In this document: positions 20,191 to 31,124 of the stretch, in pieces
Layout of the letters: every line of letters begins with the position of its first letter
Position numbering within the stretch: position 1 is the stretch's first letter
DNA from: Chlorops oryzae
Taxonomy: Eukaryota > Arthropoda > Insecta > Diptera > Chloropidae
Assembly: GCA_020466095.1 (NCBI GenBank)
Contig: CM035806.1
Location: 4,821,363 to 4,885,362 of the forward strand
Direction: 5' to 3'
Length of the DNA stretch: 64,000 bases
The notes under the pieces: generated by a model
What the model was told of the DNA's origin: nothing
Seen by the model: the letters and a program-made list of their open reading frames with translations, nothing else
Databases searched by the model: none
Program-made: the position numbers and the translations under genes

Positions 20191-20863
20191 CAAGTAAGAA
20201 AGCTAAAGTGTCAACGAGCTTTGCAATACCAGGTCCGACATTGGGACTTTTTGAAATACCCAGCGTGCCGACATTATGAGCGCACATAATTTTCTTCTCT
20301 ATTTGTGTGTGGCAGTGGGGGGCCACATAAATTTGAATTTACCTATTTACTTCGTATTCACTTGTTGTGGACCTATGGTGGCCGAATTTGAAGCTTCCTA
20401 CGCCGTTTACTTCGGAAGTACGATTGCTTATTTTGGCTTTTGTGGCCGTGCTCGAGGAGGGCACGTAAAAATTTTTTGAATCGTCCTTTTGCGTAAAATT
20501 TACCAGCACACCAAATATCATGGAATGTGTTGAAGTTGCAATTACAGCTTTTACTTCGAATAAAACACAATATTCATTTGTGGGCGTGGCAGTGGGCGGA
20601 GTCCCATTTTTTATAGATCATAACGATCCTTTCGATTACCTGTGTCCAAATTCTCGAATTTGATTGGTTCCAGCCGTTTTCGGAGAGTCACGAACACGGA
20701 CTTGGCTGGACGTGGACGTGCTGTCTAAATCGATTCGTTTTATCCTGATCATTTCTATATATTTCCTTTCAATATACTCGGACGCTTGATTCTCGCCTGT
20801 TACAAGATTTGACACAAAACTAATCATTGTAGCCCCTGCAGTTGCACGCTGGGTATAAAAAAA
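20191..20863 (-). mobile_element. DINE-1-like Helitron (copy B, reversed)
   Basis: Read on the minus strand it begins tttatacccagcg and ends ttcttacttgtt, like copies A and D. It shares tatatagaaatgatcagg and cgatttagac with copy A. It sits inside the reticulon duplication of copy 1; the corresponding point in copy 2 (about 25870) is uninterrupted, which gives an empty site. Confidence 0.85.
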
Positions 20864-20918
20864 CAGGAAACACAACCCTGAGAGGTTTTTTTTTATTTTT
20901 GGAGAAAAAAAAAACTAA

Positions 20919-21297
20919 GGCTAGGCGCCGACCACTCAACTTTTAGATGGCCAATTTTTAGTTGTAAAAGTGCTCTTGCGCGCGCGACTATATAATTTAA
21001 AATTGGGTACTTTCAATTCAATTAATTTATTATTAATTATTAACATAATAATTTATTAGTTACTCGGTACCATGTGTTTATAGAACACTACCAACTAAAA
21101 ATTGAATAGTGTGCGGCGCCCCATAAGAACGTATGTAACACAACACAATTGGCCAATTTAAAATTTGTGGCAAAACACAAATTATTTATTGGATCAACTA
21201 AAAATTGGAATGTCGGCGCGCTCTCATGCAGTTCTGTGTTCCACAAAAACACAACTTAAAATTGGCCAACTGAAAATTGAGTAGTCGGCGCCTAGCC
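20919..21297. mobile_element. Harbinger-like MITE, TSD TAA
   Basis: Terminal inverted repeats ggctaggcgccgac enclose 379 bp, flanked by TAA (20916-20918 and 21298-21300). The motif gg(c)caattt recurs inside with opposite orientations. TAA/TTA duplication plus GG ends fits PIF/Harbinger. Confidence 0.82.
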
Positions 21298-21318
21298 TAA
21301 TGATTAATGTCTTATGTA

Positions 21319-21558
21319 GGATACACACAGTCCAATCTATTGTACAACACGATGGAACGTTTGTAGCGTTGTTATGTCAACTTCAGTCAGTTTAGTTTTA
21401 TTGCAACGAAAGTAACAGCAACAAATAAATCCCATAATATAAAATAAAGTGAAGTTGGAGTGGAGTGGAGGTTGTACAATGCATTGGAACGTATGAGTCG
21501 AATTCAATTACAATCGCTGATCCAACGCATTGTACAATGGATTGAACTGTGTGTATCC
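21319..21558. mobile_element. MITE with TA duplication
   Basis: Terminal inverted repeats ggatacacacagt(c/t)caatc and the inner block attgtacaa are mirrored at both ends of 240 bp. Flanks are TA at 21317-21318 and 21559-21560. Fits a Tc1/mariner-type MITE. Only about 20 bases separate it from the preceding MITE. Confidence 0.78.
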
Positions 21559-21736
21559 TAAATTAAAATGGCTTTATGTTGCCAGGAATATATTTAGGGT
21601 ATTCCCTTAAAAGTGCAAATATTGAAAAAGCGAAAAAGTGTAAAACTTTTCATACAAAATTTCATTCATTAGGAGTATTCACAAAGAAGGTGGAATTCTG
21701 TCGGGAAATGTCGAACTCGGAGTTTTTTCGGTCTTA

Positions 21737-21815
21737 AGCCTGAATTCCAATAGCGCGGTAGCTGCGGGAAAATCGTGCGTGTGCGTGCATCTCACGCGCT
21801 ATTGGAATTCAGGCT
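21737..21815. mobile_element. 79-bp MITE, TSD TTA
   Basis: Perfect 21-bp inverted ends agcctgaattccaatagcgc(g) around a 37-bp centre. TTA at 21734-21736 and 21816-21818. A diverged relative is at 31867-32027. Its right end supplies the last codons and stop of the minus-strand frame ending at 21809. Confidence 0.85.
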
Positions 21816-22276
21816 TTATGTAATTCGTCACGCACTCTAGAGAAAATATAAGTTTGAACCTTCTTGATAAAATCGAGTGTGGAACCGTGGAACCCGGACA
21901 AAACTTCCGAAGGTGATTGATTTAGTGCATCATCGTAATACCCGCTGAACGCTGACTTTAAACAACCGATGATCTTTAGCCCTCGCGGATGCAAACCAGA
22001 GCTCGTGCGTTTGGAAAAATATTTTAGTCCCAGAATATCCTTGGGACTCTGATTAAATTGGATTGGGTCAGTTCCACTTTCTGAAGGAAGAGTTGCCGTC
22101 TGCTTTGCCGCGATCGATTTACCTCCAGGAATTTTGCTGTAGGGTTTTATTTTTATAGGTCTATTGACCTCGATAACGGTTATTGGGCGTGAGACATACA
22201 TATGTATATAGGCCTTCTCACCCGACCTTTTTCGACAGTTTATGAAAATAGTCCATGGACTATACAGATTATACAT
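21809..22276 (-). CDS. Unrecognised minus-strand protein, 130-155 aa
   Basis: An open frame of 155 codons from ATG 22276, or 130 codons from the internal ATG at 22201 (MYVSRPITVIEV). The C-terminal 125 residues have balanced, protein-like composition, including SKIPGGKSIAAKQ, QFNQSPKDILGLKYFSKR, LHPRGLKIIGCLKSAFSGYY and FHGSTLDFIKKVQTYIFS. No family was recognised and no membrane segment or signal peptide is obvious. A consensus-like donor (GGTCGGGTGAGAAG) sits inside the first 20 codons, so the 5' part may be non-coding or spliced. The stop codon TGA and the last Lys-Ala come from the TSD and inverted repeat of the 79-bp MITE. It could be a lineage-specific gene, an exon of a larger gene, or a decaying gene. 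Confidence 0.45.
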   Translation of the reverse strand: MYNLYSPWTIFINCRKRSGEKAYIHMYVSRPITVIEVNRPIKIKPYSKIPGGKSIAAKQTATLPSESGTDPIQFNQSPKDILGLKYFSKRTSSGLHPRGLKIIGCLKSAFSGYYDDALNQSPSEVLSGFHGSTLDFIKKVQTYIFSRVRDELHKA

Positions 22277-22683
22277 ACAAAGTATTTGGTCTTCCTTGAG
22301 ATATATTTAAGATTTGAGGACTTGTCTGTGAAACAACGGGGTCCCACTCAAAGCGTCGATTTTCAGTACGCTAGGCACTGATTTTATGTATTATTCACCC
22401 ATCAAGACCGCGGTCATGATTCTACATTGTGGTGGAAAGTCTCAGGACGGTATCAGGTTCTAACCAGGACATCCAGCAGAAGTCATTTCCGGAATACATA
22501 GTTCATCTGAAATACTCGGACAACGGTTTGTCCACCCGCCAACTAACTTAAAGTTGTCACTTCTGGGGTAATGAGCAGTGCCGGCCAAGGAAGCAAGCTA
22601 GAAGCAAAAAGAGCGTAAGCACTCGTATGTGCACAAAATTGCTCTCAAATGAGAAGCAAAGCTGAGAGCCAAAAAATCGTTCA
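22277..22683. other. Intergenic, nothing recognised
   Basis: No ORF with coding character or repeat structure was seen. Confidence 0.4.
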
Positions 22684-22691
22684 GTTGAGTG

Positions 22692-22926
22692 CATATATTA
22701 CTATATATGTCACTCTCATAGATTTTGGGCGGGACATTCCGCGCCAGTTAGAAAGAGATGTTACTCGGCAGGGGAAAAAAGAGCGAGAGAGAAATACTTT
22801 TGGTGAGTACCTAAGTGAAAAATGCTCATTTTGGTGGGTACCCAAGAACGTGGTGGGTACTCAAGACCGTGTTTGAAAAGAGCCAAAATAGAAACGGCTC
22901 CTGAGTGACATATATAGTTATATATG
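22692..22926 (-). mobile_element. MITE family 'CATATA', copy 2 (8-bp TSD)
   Basis: Reverse-orientation copy of 7089-7325, 235 bp, with the perfect 8-bp duplication GTTGAGTG at 22684-22691 and 22927-22934. Confidence 0.87.
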
Positions 22927-22934
22927 GTTGAGTG

Positions 22935-24714
22935 GAAAACGTCAAGCGAGACGGAGCTGCGTCGGATGAAGCTAGATGAGAACGTAAATTTTTTCAGCCT
23001 TGATACACTTTGAAGAAAATGAATTTTTTATAGTTCAGGAATTTTTTCATCGTGTTCTTAACATTCAGTTATTTTTATTATATAATATATATAAATTCAG
23101 CACATCATTGATTTGCACAATAGTTCTCTGCTCTGCACTGTAAATTTTCAAGATAAAAGAGCTCAAGATGATCTGAAAAGGCTCCGAAATGACCCATCCC
23201 TACCTCTTGGACGAGGCGTCGAGTTTTTGCGACATATCGATCCAGGGACATACCCAGTTCTAAAGAACAAAATTTTTCGGCTCTAAGAAAAATGTATGCA
23301 ATTTAGTATGAAAACATCCACAACTGTTTCTCGCTGTGTAATGTGCACGCGCACAAATGCAATTAGTAATTGTAGTGGTGGCCGGCACGATGGTAAAAAC
23401 CTTCATTAGTGCCTGTTCTGGTAGTGTTGACTCTGTTGATGCATTTCTTGGATCGTGGTTTTTTAACCTTGACAGTTTCTCCATTTTGCTAAAATAGGTG
23501 GCAAATATTTGCATGGGTTTTAAATAAGGCTTTTGATCTTACGAGTTTTAACCTAATTTTTGTACTTTGATTTCCGACAATTTTATGACGATGTTTGTAC
23601 CCAGCTTGAGAATGATAGGATTTATTAGTTTTGAGAGGATCTTATCACATCTGGAATTAAGCTCTGAAAGTATGATCGTATGATATACCAGGATCAGAAG
23701 CTGAGTCGATTAATCATGTCCGACTGCCTGCTGTCCTGCTTAAAGTCTGTGGTCGGATCACCTTCGAAATGGCTGAAGCAAACAATTCGGTCGAAATTTG
23801 GTACGCAGTATGTTGGGCCCAATGGATAAGCCTTAAGTGAAAATAGGCATCATCCGTCCACTGCCACGCCTACAAATCAATTAAATATTTCTCGAAGAAA
23901 TTTTTTATTCGGTGCACTGGTGAAGGAATAAGAGAGAAAAATCATTGAAAAAAGAAGGTGTGGTCCTCCGACAGCCACACCCACACATACGCCCCAACAA
24001 ATTAAGGTCCATTGAAACTTACGTTCGGAAAGACGTAGAAGATTGAAATGCGAAACATAGGCTGACCATAAAATACCTATTGGAATTAGTGAGCCCATCT
24101 CGTCGGGAAGCTGGGCTTGAACAAGTTTAGCTCTCTTACTTGCTAGGTCTCCGATTTTTTGGCACCAAGTCAGTGTTTATAATAATAAAAAACAAAAATA
24201 TATTAAACATCAAAGAAACTGGTGTGAATTGTTCCCTGTGCTATGAAATGACAAGGAAATCGCGCTATTTTCGATGCTTTCGATTTTCGATTCTTTGGTA
24301 TGCTCTTGGCCTTCTTGAAAATGACCGATTTGCAAGTGGGGGTCCAATTGTGTCACACAACTTACATAAAATCTACATATCTTGCAATTTATTCGTTTCA
24401 TTTATGCATTTCTATAAATAGCTTCATAAAATAATTTCTTAAATAAGTGGCAGCACTAAAATCAATTAAAAAATTTTTTCTTATAAAAATGCAAATCTAA
24501 TTAGTCTGGCAGCACAAAAAATGTCAATATAAGGAAAATTTAGGGGTTTCGGAAATTCAAAAATCGCGATTCCTCCTAAACTAGGGCACGGTCTCAAAAT
24601 CTGATTTCAGATTTGGAATTTGTGAATTTTTTCGCACATTTGGAAGAAAAAAAACAATCGAGGAAACGCCCTCAAAGTAAACTTGTTCCTCCAAGATAAT
24701 ACACGTTTCATAAT
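22935..24714. other. Intergenic with a degraded Helitron-like stretch
   Basis: At about 23680-24075 phrases such as gctgagtcgattaatcatgt, gtccgactgcctgctgtcc and cactgccacgcc resemble the inside of DINE-1-like elements, strongly decayed. No gene was recognised in the rest. Confidence 0.4.
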
Positions 24715-25905
24715 TCATGACCAATTCATTTATTTATTTTAATTCCAACTCAAAATCAATTCATAAAACATTATGACCTCGTTTTATTTTCATTATTATT
24801 ATTATTATTTTTTTTTTTTGATGTTCTCAAATGAAATTTTTCGAACCATGTTCCGTGCTAAAGCACCCATATCTCTCTATTTCTCTCCCTCTCTCTCTCT
24901 CCCTCCGCTCATGAGAAGATTCAAGCTGAATCAACTTGTGCGTTATCAGCCGTAGGAATTTCCGCTTTAATATCACGTTTTCCTTTTGGAGACTTCTTGG
25001 ACAGTTTGAGGATCAAAAGCTCACACGATTTCGGAATGATGAAACTTAAAATGAAGAAGCTCACGATCAGTGTATAACCGTTCATCATCTCGCCGACATA
25101 AGTCCAGAAGAGAAGGATAATGAAGACTTTTAGCGTGTGAACCAAGCTCTTCACAAACACTATATCGCGGATATCGCTGGCAAAATGGAAAAATAAAACG
25201 CACGTACGCAAGACCAACTCGTCGAAGGCCTCCTTGTTGGACCAATTTGAATCCAAGAAATTTTTGCGTAAAACCAAGCCACACAGCCGCAGAATAAAAG
25301 TGCTGGTCAAAAACGCCAGCGACAAATAGCAGACCACGGATACCAGGCCGTAATACGATATGGCCGCGAACATAATTATCCCGGATAAAAAGTACACAAA
25401 TGACTTGCGCACGTTACGCCAATAGATGATGCGCTCAATGCGTGGATGCAAATTGCCCGGAAGCATGGCTCGGACCAAACGTATGGGCATTGGGCCCAAT
25501 GGATATTTGTGATCGTTGCGATCATTGTCCATGTTGACCCCAATGGTGCCATCAGGTTTGGTCTTGTAATACTTATTCGATCGATTTGTTGGGGTCCTAG
25601 CGTAACCACGAACCTCGACTTTCTGTTCAGGGATTACAGTCATTTTGCGGCGTCACTTTGGTGTCCTTGTTGCGTTCGTTTTTTTTTTTTTGTTTGTACC
25701 CGGAAATTAGTAAAAAAAATTATTTGAATTTCTGAAATTTTTCTCCCCCTTTTCAGTATTTTTGGAGCTCCAATGAAATTTGTATATTCGCCTTTAACTA
25801 AGGAATGAAATTTCTATTTTTTTTTCGAAAATTTCAAAGCCAACTGAAATCAATCAAAAAAAAAAAAAAAAGGAAACACAACCCTGAGAGATTTTATTAT
25901 TATTT
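24715..25905 (-). repeat. Duplicated reticulon unit, copy 2
   Basis: Matches 19034-20190 plus 20864-20905. Differences are confined to a few bases and to homopolymer or CT-run lengths. It lacks the Helitron of copy 1. Confidence 0.9.
24921..25643 (-). CDS. Reticulon-like protein, copy 2
   Basis: A 240-codon single exon from ATG 25643 with the same domain layout as the copy at 19239-19961. The changes relative to that copy are CAC for CAG at codon 45 (His for Gln) and two silent changes at the IERI codons. The ORF is intact, so both copies could be expressed. The flanks are also near-identical over about 250 bases upstream of the start (the likely promoter) and about 200 bases downstream. Very high identity means either a very recent duplication, gene conversion, or two haplotypes joined in assembly; the different outer flanks argue against a simple collapse error. 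Confidence 0.93.
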   Translation of the reverse strand: MTVIPEQKVEVRGYARTPTNRSNKYYKTKPDGTIGVNMDNDRNDHKYPLGPMPIRLVRAMLPGNLHPRIERIIYWRNVRKSFVYFLSGIIMFAAISYYGLVSVVCYLSLAFLTSTFILRLCGLVLRKNFLDSNWSNKEAFDELVLRTCVLFFHFASDIRDIVFVKSLVHTLKVFIILLFWTYVGEMMNGYTLIVSFFILSFIIPKSCELLILKLSKKSPKGKRDIKAEIPTADNAQVDSA

Positions 25906-26583
25906 TTTTTTTTCTAGAAGAAAACACTACAAAAATCAATGTTTTAATGTCCCAATGACCCCATGTTTCAAGGACCTTTTGGTCAGTTCACTGCCACGCC
26001 AACAAATGACGAGCTCTTGATACGTGAACACAGTTTGGCGGAAAAACTATTTGAACTATGGATTGGCCACAAAAAATCGGCTTCTCAGCTTGAAGCCTTA
26101 TTAAGGGTGTTTTAGGCATGAATAATGCATTCTTCCTTTGTCATGTCCTAAGTTTTGGGGATGCACAGAATCGGATCTGTTGCATTGACTTCGCATTAGG
26201 AAGATGATGACAAAAAAGGAGGTTATTCCATCAACGGCTCAAAGATCGGCTTAGAACCCTGTTACCCCTTTGCCCTGAAGATAATTTTCCTTTTAGAAAT
26301 TTATAAAACTTATCCTAGTTCCGACTTAAATCCTCCCGTAATGCTCGCTGCTGAAGAGGAATCTCAGTCAATCCGTCTTTATACCGGTCCGATCATTGCG
26401 CGTTGTGCGTTCAAATCAATTTCGAAGGCCCTTTCTATTTTTTTTTTTTTTTTTTTTTTAGTTTTTTAGTGCAGTCACCTTCAAACTTCATTAGTGCATA
26501 AAATCAGGCAGGGTTGCCAGCACGAAAGGTAAATTAAAAGAGGAAAGGCCAAAGTCATGAAGGCTTGATGATTTCTCTCTGTT
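25906..26583. other. Intergenic, nothing recognised
   Basis: Contains a T run of about 21 at 26439. No coding feature was seen. Confidence 0.4.
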
Positions 26584-27127
26584 TTTATACCCGACAAACT
26601 CTCTCTGTCGAGGGTATAGTGCGTTTGTGTGGTCGTGTGTAATACCCGGAGATTCTATTTAGCCATATCCGTCTGTCAGTCCGTCTGTCTGTATACACTT
26701 TTCTTATCGAAGGCTTTAAGCTATATTGATGAAATTTGTTATGCGTTTTGTCAGGAACATGGGTAAGGTCAAGTTCGAGAATGCACCCGATCGGACCATT
26801 TTAAGGGGTACCTCCAGTACTAGGGTCTGTCTCAAAAATCCCAAAACTGCCCCAAAATCGGACAATTTCGAAATATTTCAATGAAATTTCGATTAGAATT
26901 CAAAAATTTTGGAACAGTGGGGATGGCAAAGGGCCGCTTTTCATAAAGAAATCGAACAAAAGTCGGTATATCGGGCCTTATGGCCTTAAAGATCTCTAGA
27001 ATATTCTTTCTTTATGGTCCTGTGGTCCTGGTTTTTGGGCGTGTTTTAAAAATTATTTAAGGATGTGTGTCTGTGTCGGGTATTGTATTGCCAGGCTCGC
27101 CTGACTATAACACCCTTACTTGTTTTT
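26584..27127 (+). mobile_element. DINE-1-like Helitron (copy D)
   Basis: Begins tttatacccgacaaac and ends with the hairpin core caggctcgcctg (27092-27103) then actataacacccttacttgt. It contains gtccgtctgtctg and ggtacctccagtactagggt, shared with copy A. It is shorter than copy A by an internal deletion. Confidence 0.82.
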
Positions 27128-27734
27128 GTTTTTTTTTTTTTGTATTTCTTAGTGGGCGCTTCATTGAAGACATTATTACTGCTTGTTGTTGTGTTAGCTG
27201 TTGCTGTTGCTTTTGTTGTTGTACTCATTGCTGGTGATGTTGCTTTAGTGTGGATTGGCGGCACAAGTTCTTTGTAGTTTTTTCCCTCTTTTTTTCTCAT
27301 AAAGGTTTGGCGGCACTTTGATTACTCTCTGTGAAGTTTTTTTGATTTTGTTGCTGTATTTTTTGTTGTTGTGTTGTTGTTGTTGTTGTTCGATGTGTTA
27401 TTGTCGGTTGGGTGTCAACTTTTATCGTGCGTTTATTAAATTAAATTTTTATTGTTGTTGCCGTCGTCGCGGTTGTTGATGTTTGTTGTTGTTGTTGTTG
27501 CTGCATGAATTTGTCTTTTTTGTAAGCAATGAATTGGGTGGTTTCTAAGCTATTCCTTTTTTTTTTTTAAGGTTGCTTCATGTCTTTGGCAGCAAAAAGT
27601 GAAAGTTGCCCATTGTTTTTCTTATTCACCCGAAAGAAAAAACCTACTTACCTCAAGTTCACTTTCGAAAAAGCCCTAGCGTTCCTCGCTAAGAACTAAA
27701 GAGAGGAAACCCTATGATGATGGTTCCGATCTAC
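27128..27734. repeat. GTT-rich region
   Basis: Interrupted (gtt)n and (ttg)n runs at 27180-27230, 27360-27392 and 27478-27502. Translations of it are artefacts. No gene was recognised. Confidence 0.6.
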
Positions 27735-27742
27735 AGGTCTAG

Positions 27743-28485
27743 CAGCGCTGCCAGGTCTCATAATTTTTTATGAAATCTACTTACTTTTCGTTCAATCTCC
27801 TACCCTACTAACTTTTTCCTAAAATCTACTACTTTGCTCTTTTTATCCCAACCCTGCAGAAAATCCGAGTAGAAAACTGTGGCGTTTTTCTAGTTCAAAC
27901 TTCACCAGAATTAGTTCTCCATTATACCCCTTACAATATATAATTTTGTAGAATTTTAAATATTAAAATAAGAATTGGTTCTCAACAATTGACCTCATTA
28001 TTACTCGTCGATAGTCTAAAAAACGTCGATACTATCGATAGTATTAACATAAACGACTACCTAAATATGTCTATTGGATAAAATTCGTCGACTATTTTTC
28101 TAAATAAAACACTGAAATAGAGATCCGTTTTTTTATCCTTTCTTCCTCTCCTCAAAATCCCGCGAAATCATTACATTTCTCAGGAAAACCCTTTTTTTCC
28201 ATGAAAAAATATGGCATCATTATGTATAATTGATTGTATAACATAACCCAACATACCTATATGTACATTAAAAAAAAAAAATTCGTCAACATATACATCA
28301 ATACATCAACGTCTAAAATACATTAATATGTATATTTAAAGTTGAAATGTTTTTATTTCAATGTTTAAATAAATTAAAAAAAAAAGGTTGTAGATCTCCT
28401 ACTTTTGGATTATTGTAAGGTAGGAGATCTACTAACTTTGGAAATGAAATCTCCTACTTTTGAAAATGAAGGCATGGCAACGCTG
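27743..28485. mobile_element. hAT-like element, TSD AGGTCTAG
   Basis: Ends cagcgctgcca and (reverse complement) cagcgttgcca around 743 bp. Perfect 8-bp duplication AGGTCTAG at 27735-27742 and 28486-28493. It contains catactatcgatagta-like palindromic words. There is no transposase frame. Confidence 0.86.
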
Positions 28486-28493
28486 AGGTCTAG

Positions 28494-29656
28494 TGATGGA
28501 TGAGATGAGATGAGAACAAGAACTGAAACTCAAAATTGATGGCGGTTGGCCTCAATAAAATTCATTGCAATCAAAAGATTTGACCCTTCGTCTTGTGAGT
28601 TTTCAGCCCGCATTTTTAGACCCGCTTCGAGCCGGGCATTTTAGTTGTGTCGTGGAATTCTTTGTGAAATATCCGTTTCTGGAAAATTAGCTATTTAATG
28701 TACATATGTACATATAAAAATAATGATACACTAAGTTCTGTTTTGTCACGATTTCATACGGTTCGGTGTAGTTAGGGAGTTCCCCCCCCCCCTTTTTTTT
28801 TATAGTATATATTTCACGTATGTCTTTTTGCTTTTTTAGAGGGTTAGTTTCACGTCTCTTTCGAGAATTCGATATATACTTATGTCATAGTGAAAGGTCG
28901 ATATGCAGTCTCTTCTTGAAATGACTGGTTTTTCCTAGGTTTGACCAAACCCCGGAATAAATTCCAATTTCGGACTTTTAAAACAGTACTTCTAGTCAAA
29001 CCTTACAGTATCTAACTTTTCACTTTTTAGTCACTGGCTGAAATATCTCATTTCTTTGGACTTTTACCAAGACATCAAGTCAGACCTTGAGGATTGACTA
29101 GTCAAACCTAAGAGCGCCAGAGCTTTGACGTTTCACTATAATAAATATACTTAGTTTTGATCGGAATCAAAAACTGAATCGATTGGGACATGTCCGCCCC
29201 TTGAGCGTTCGTCTTTTTATTCAAAAAATGGAGGTCGGATCACTCCTTCTAAAAGACTGTAAAAAGTACTTCGATATTAATTTCGCGATTAGGATTTTAG
29301 ATGAAAATATTTTTTATAATGTGAAAACGCCACCTGTTTTATATGAGATATATCCCTTAAAACGTCTCCAAATGAGGCCAAACTTCTGTTTAAACTAGAT
29401 TTTGAAGTCTTTTAAAAACAATAACAATAACCTAAAGACCAAAAAGCAAACCTAATTTAGAGAAATATTCCCGCAAAACTGACAACCATATAGAACTATA
29501 GCTCAACTTCAACCAAATTTTGGCGCGTTATGGCATGATTTGGTGAAAAAGTTCAACTGTGGCAACCACGCATAAGTCGAGTGTTGTGGTGAACCCGTAT
29601 TGAAAGTGTGGTGTACCAGTAATAGCTTTAGCCGAATGAGTATGGTTTTAATCTCC
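28494..29656. other. Intergenic with degraded repeats
   Basis: Inverted words tagtgaaaggtc (about 28889) and gacgtttcacta (about 29136) may mark a decayed TA-type MITE. From about 29150 to 29420 phrases like cgattgggacatgtccg recall Helitron interiors. Neither is certain. Confidence 0.35.
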
Positions 29657-29890
29657 CATATATAACTATATATGTCACTCAGGAGCCGTTTCTATTTTGG
29701 CTCTTTTCAACACGGTCTTGGGTACCCACCACGGTCTTGGGTACCCACCAAAATGAGCATTTTTCACTTAGGTACTCACCAAAAGTATTTCTCTCTCGCT
29801 CTTTTTTTGCCTACCGAGTAACATCTCTTTCTAACTGGCACGAAATGTCCCGCCCAAAATCTATGAGAGTGACATATATAGTAATATATG
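29657..29890 (+). mobile_element. MITE family 'CATATA', copy 3
   Basis: 234 bp, nearly identical to 7089-7325 and in the same orientation, with intact inverted ends. No matching 8-bp flanks are visible here. Confidence 0.85.
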
Positions 29891-30087
29891 GTTATCCTAT
29901 AGCCACGCCCACATACAAATGCTATTTCGTAAATTCCATATATGTATGCAACTCATAGACCATGACCAATGACCGATAGATGGTGCGTGGGCAAAGTCGA
30001 TCGAATAATAAAAAAAGGGTTGTCGAATGTGGGTATAACTTTGACAACGGTAGAAGAAATTGGAAAGCCTTTTGGTATCTACTCGAC

Positions 30088-30420
30088 CTACACATTGGCC
30101 CACGTGAACGGATTTTTAGCGTAATTTGAATTTAATCTTGATATTTTTCTCCTTCTAATTTTTTCGGCCAAAATCGGCAAGTGCTGTCGGCATGCGGCAT
30201 TCATGGTCCAGTGAGGTATTCTATCTGTGCGAAACATATCAGATGCGTTCGGATCGTATCGCATCGTTTCGGGTTCGTGTGCCGGTATCATAGCAACAAC
30301 GCCGACACATGTATGAATTTGTGTGCGCGGAGATGTGGACGATATCAATGGCTTAATTGAAATCGATCGTGAAGCACTTGAGCGGGATTTCGGTAACGCT
30401 AACGCGCGGCACCATTGCAA
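30088..30420 (-). CDS. Doubtful 110-aa open frame
   Basis: Open from ATG 30420 to 30088, rich in Ser, Arg and Pro, with MRYDPNASDMFRTDR and AEKIRRRKISR. No domain was recognised. The opposite strand of the same segment also reads as protein-like (DVDDINGLIEIDREALERDF, followed by a possible GTAACG donor near 30391), so the coding strand, if any, is unclear. Confidence 0.2.
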   Translation of the reverse strand: MQWCRALALPKSRSSASRSISIKPLISSTSPRTQIHTCVGVVAMIPAHEPETMRYDPNASDMFRTDRIPHWTMNAACRQHLPILAEKIRRRKISRLNSNYAKNPFTWANV

Positions 30421-31120
30421 TTACAACAAAGACAATGAGAACAGATGGAGAAAGAACCGAATCGGGTCCATTAATATAATATGGTCGCGGCTAAGATGAA
30501 AAACTAAGCACATGCCGCACATCAGCTGCCGCAAAAAAAAAAAAAAAAAAAAAAATTCTTGGCACCAGTAACTCTTTCATTTCCCCATCAATTGGTATCT
30601 TCGAGAATTGTCAAAAAAAAAAAAAAAAAAAAAAATATCCGCCGGACATTCTTAAGAAATCAGTCAAAATAAAATGATGAGCAGAATCTATTCTTTAAAT
30701 TTATAGAAAGGTCCCCTCCCCCCTTGAATAGCCAACACTTTGTGCGCTTGCGCGTGAAACAGACGCGTCATTGACGGCAATGCAAAACGATTCAAAGATC
30801 AAGCAGAGTCTCGATCAAATCTAATCCTAATGGATCTCAAGTAGTCACCGATTGATTGATTTAACGTCGAAATATTCCATTTCTGAGTGCACATGAAATC
30901 GGAAAAGCAAATTTGAAATGTTTCGAAATGTGTAATAAAGTAAATTGGCCCGTAATTGGTATCGATTAAACGATCCTCGTAGAAGTTTAATTGTCGCTTC
31001 TAGTGCGGCCAACCGAATTTTATTCCCTGGTACTCTTCACATTGAACTAGTTTGCGCCATCGGACGCATTTGGACTAGAGTTCAATAGCGCTTCTAACAA
31101 TATATATATTTCGTGTCGCT
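30421..31120. other. Intergenic with two long A runs
   Basis: A runs of more than 20 at 30533 and 30616. Nothing else was recognised. Confidence 0.4.
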
Positions 31121-31124
31121 TTAA

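Larger units (their letters stand above)
19034..20905 (-). repeat. Duplicated reticulon unit, copy 1
   Basis: About 1.2 kb that also occurs at about 24715-25905 in the same orientation. The left border is near tcatgaccaattcattta, the right border near ggaaacacaaccctgagag. In this copy a reversed Helitron (20191-20863) splits the unit inside an oligo-A run, and a Harbinger-like MITE begins just beyond the right border. Confidence 0.9.

Noticed and set aside
23260..23514. Minus-strand 84-codon frame (MEKLSRLKNHDPRNA...) as an upstream exon of the gene ending at 21809
   Set aside because: No convincing donor follows, the plus strand is equally open, and no phase match could be shown.
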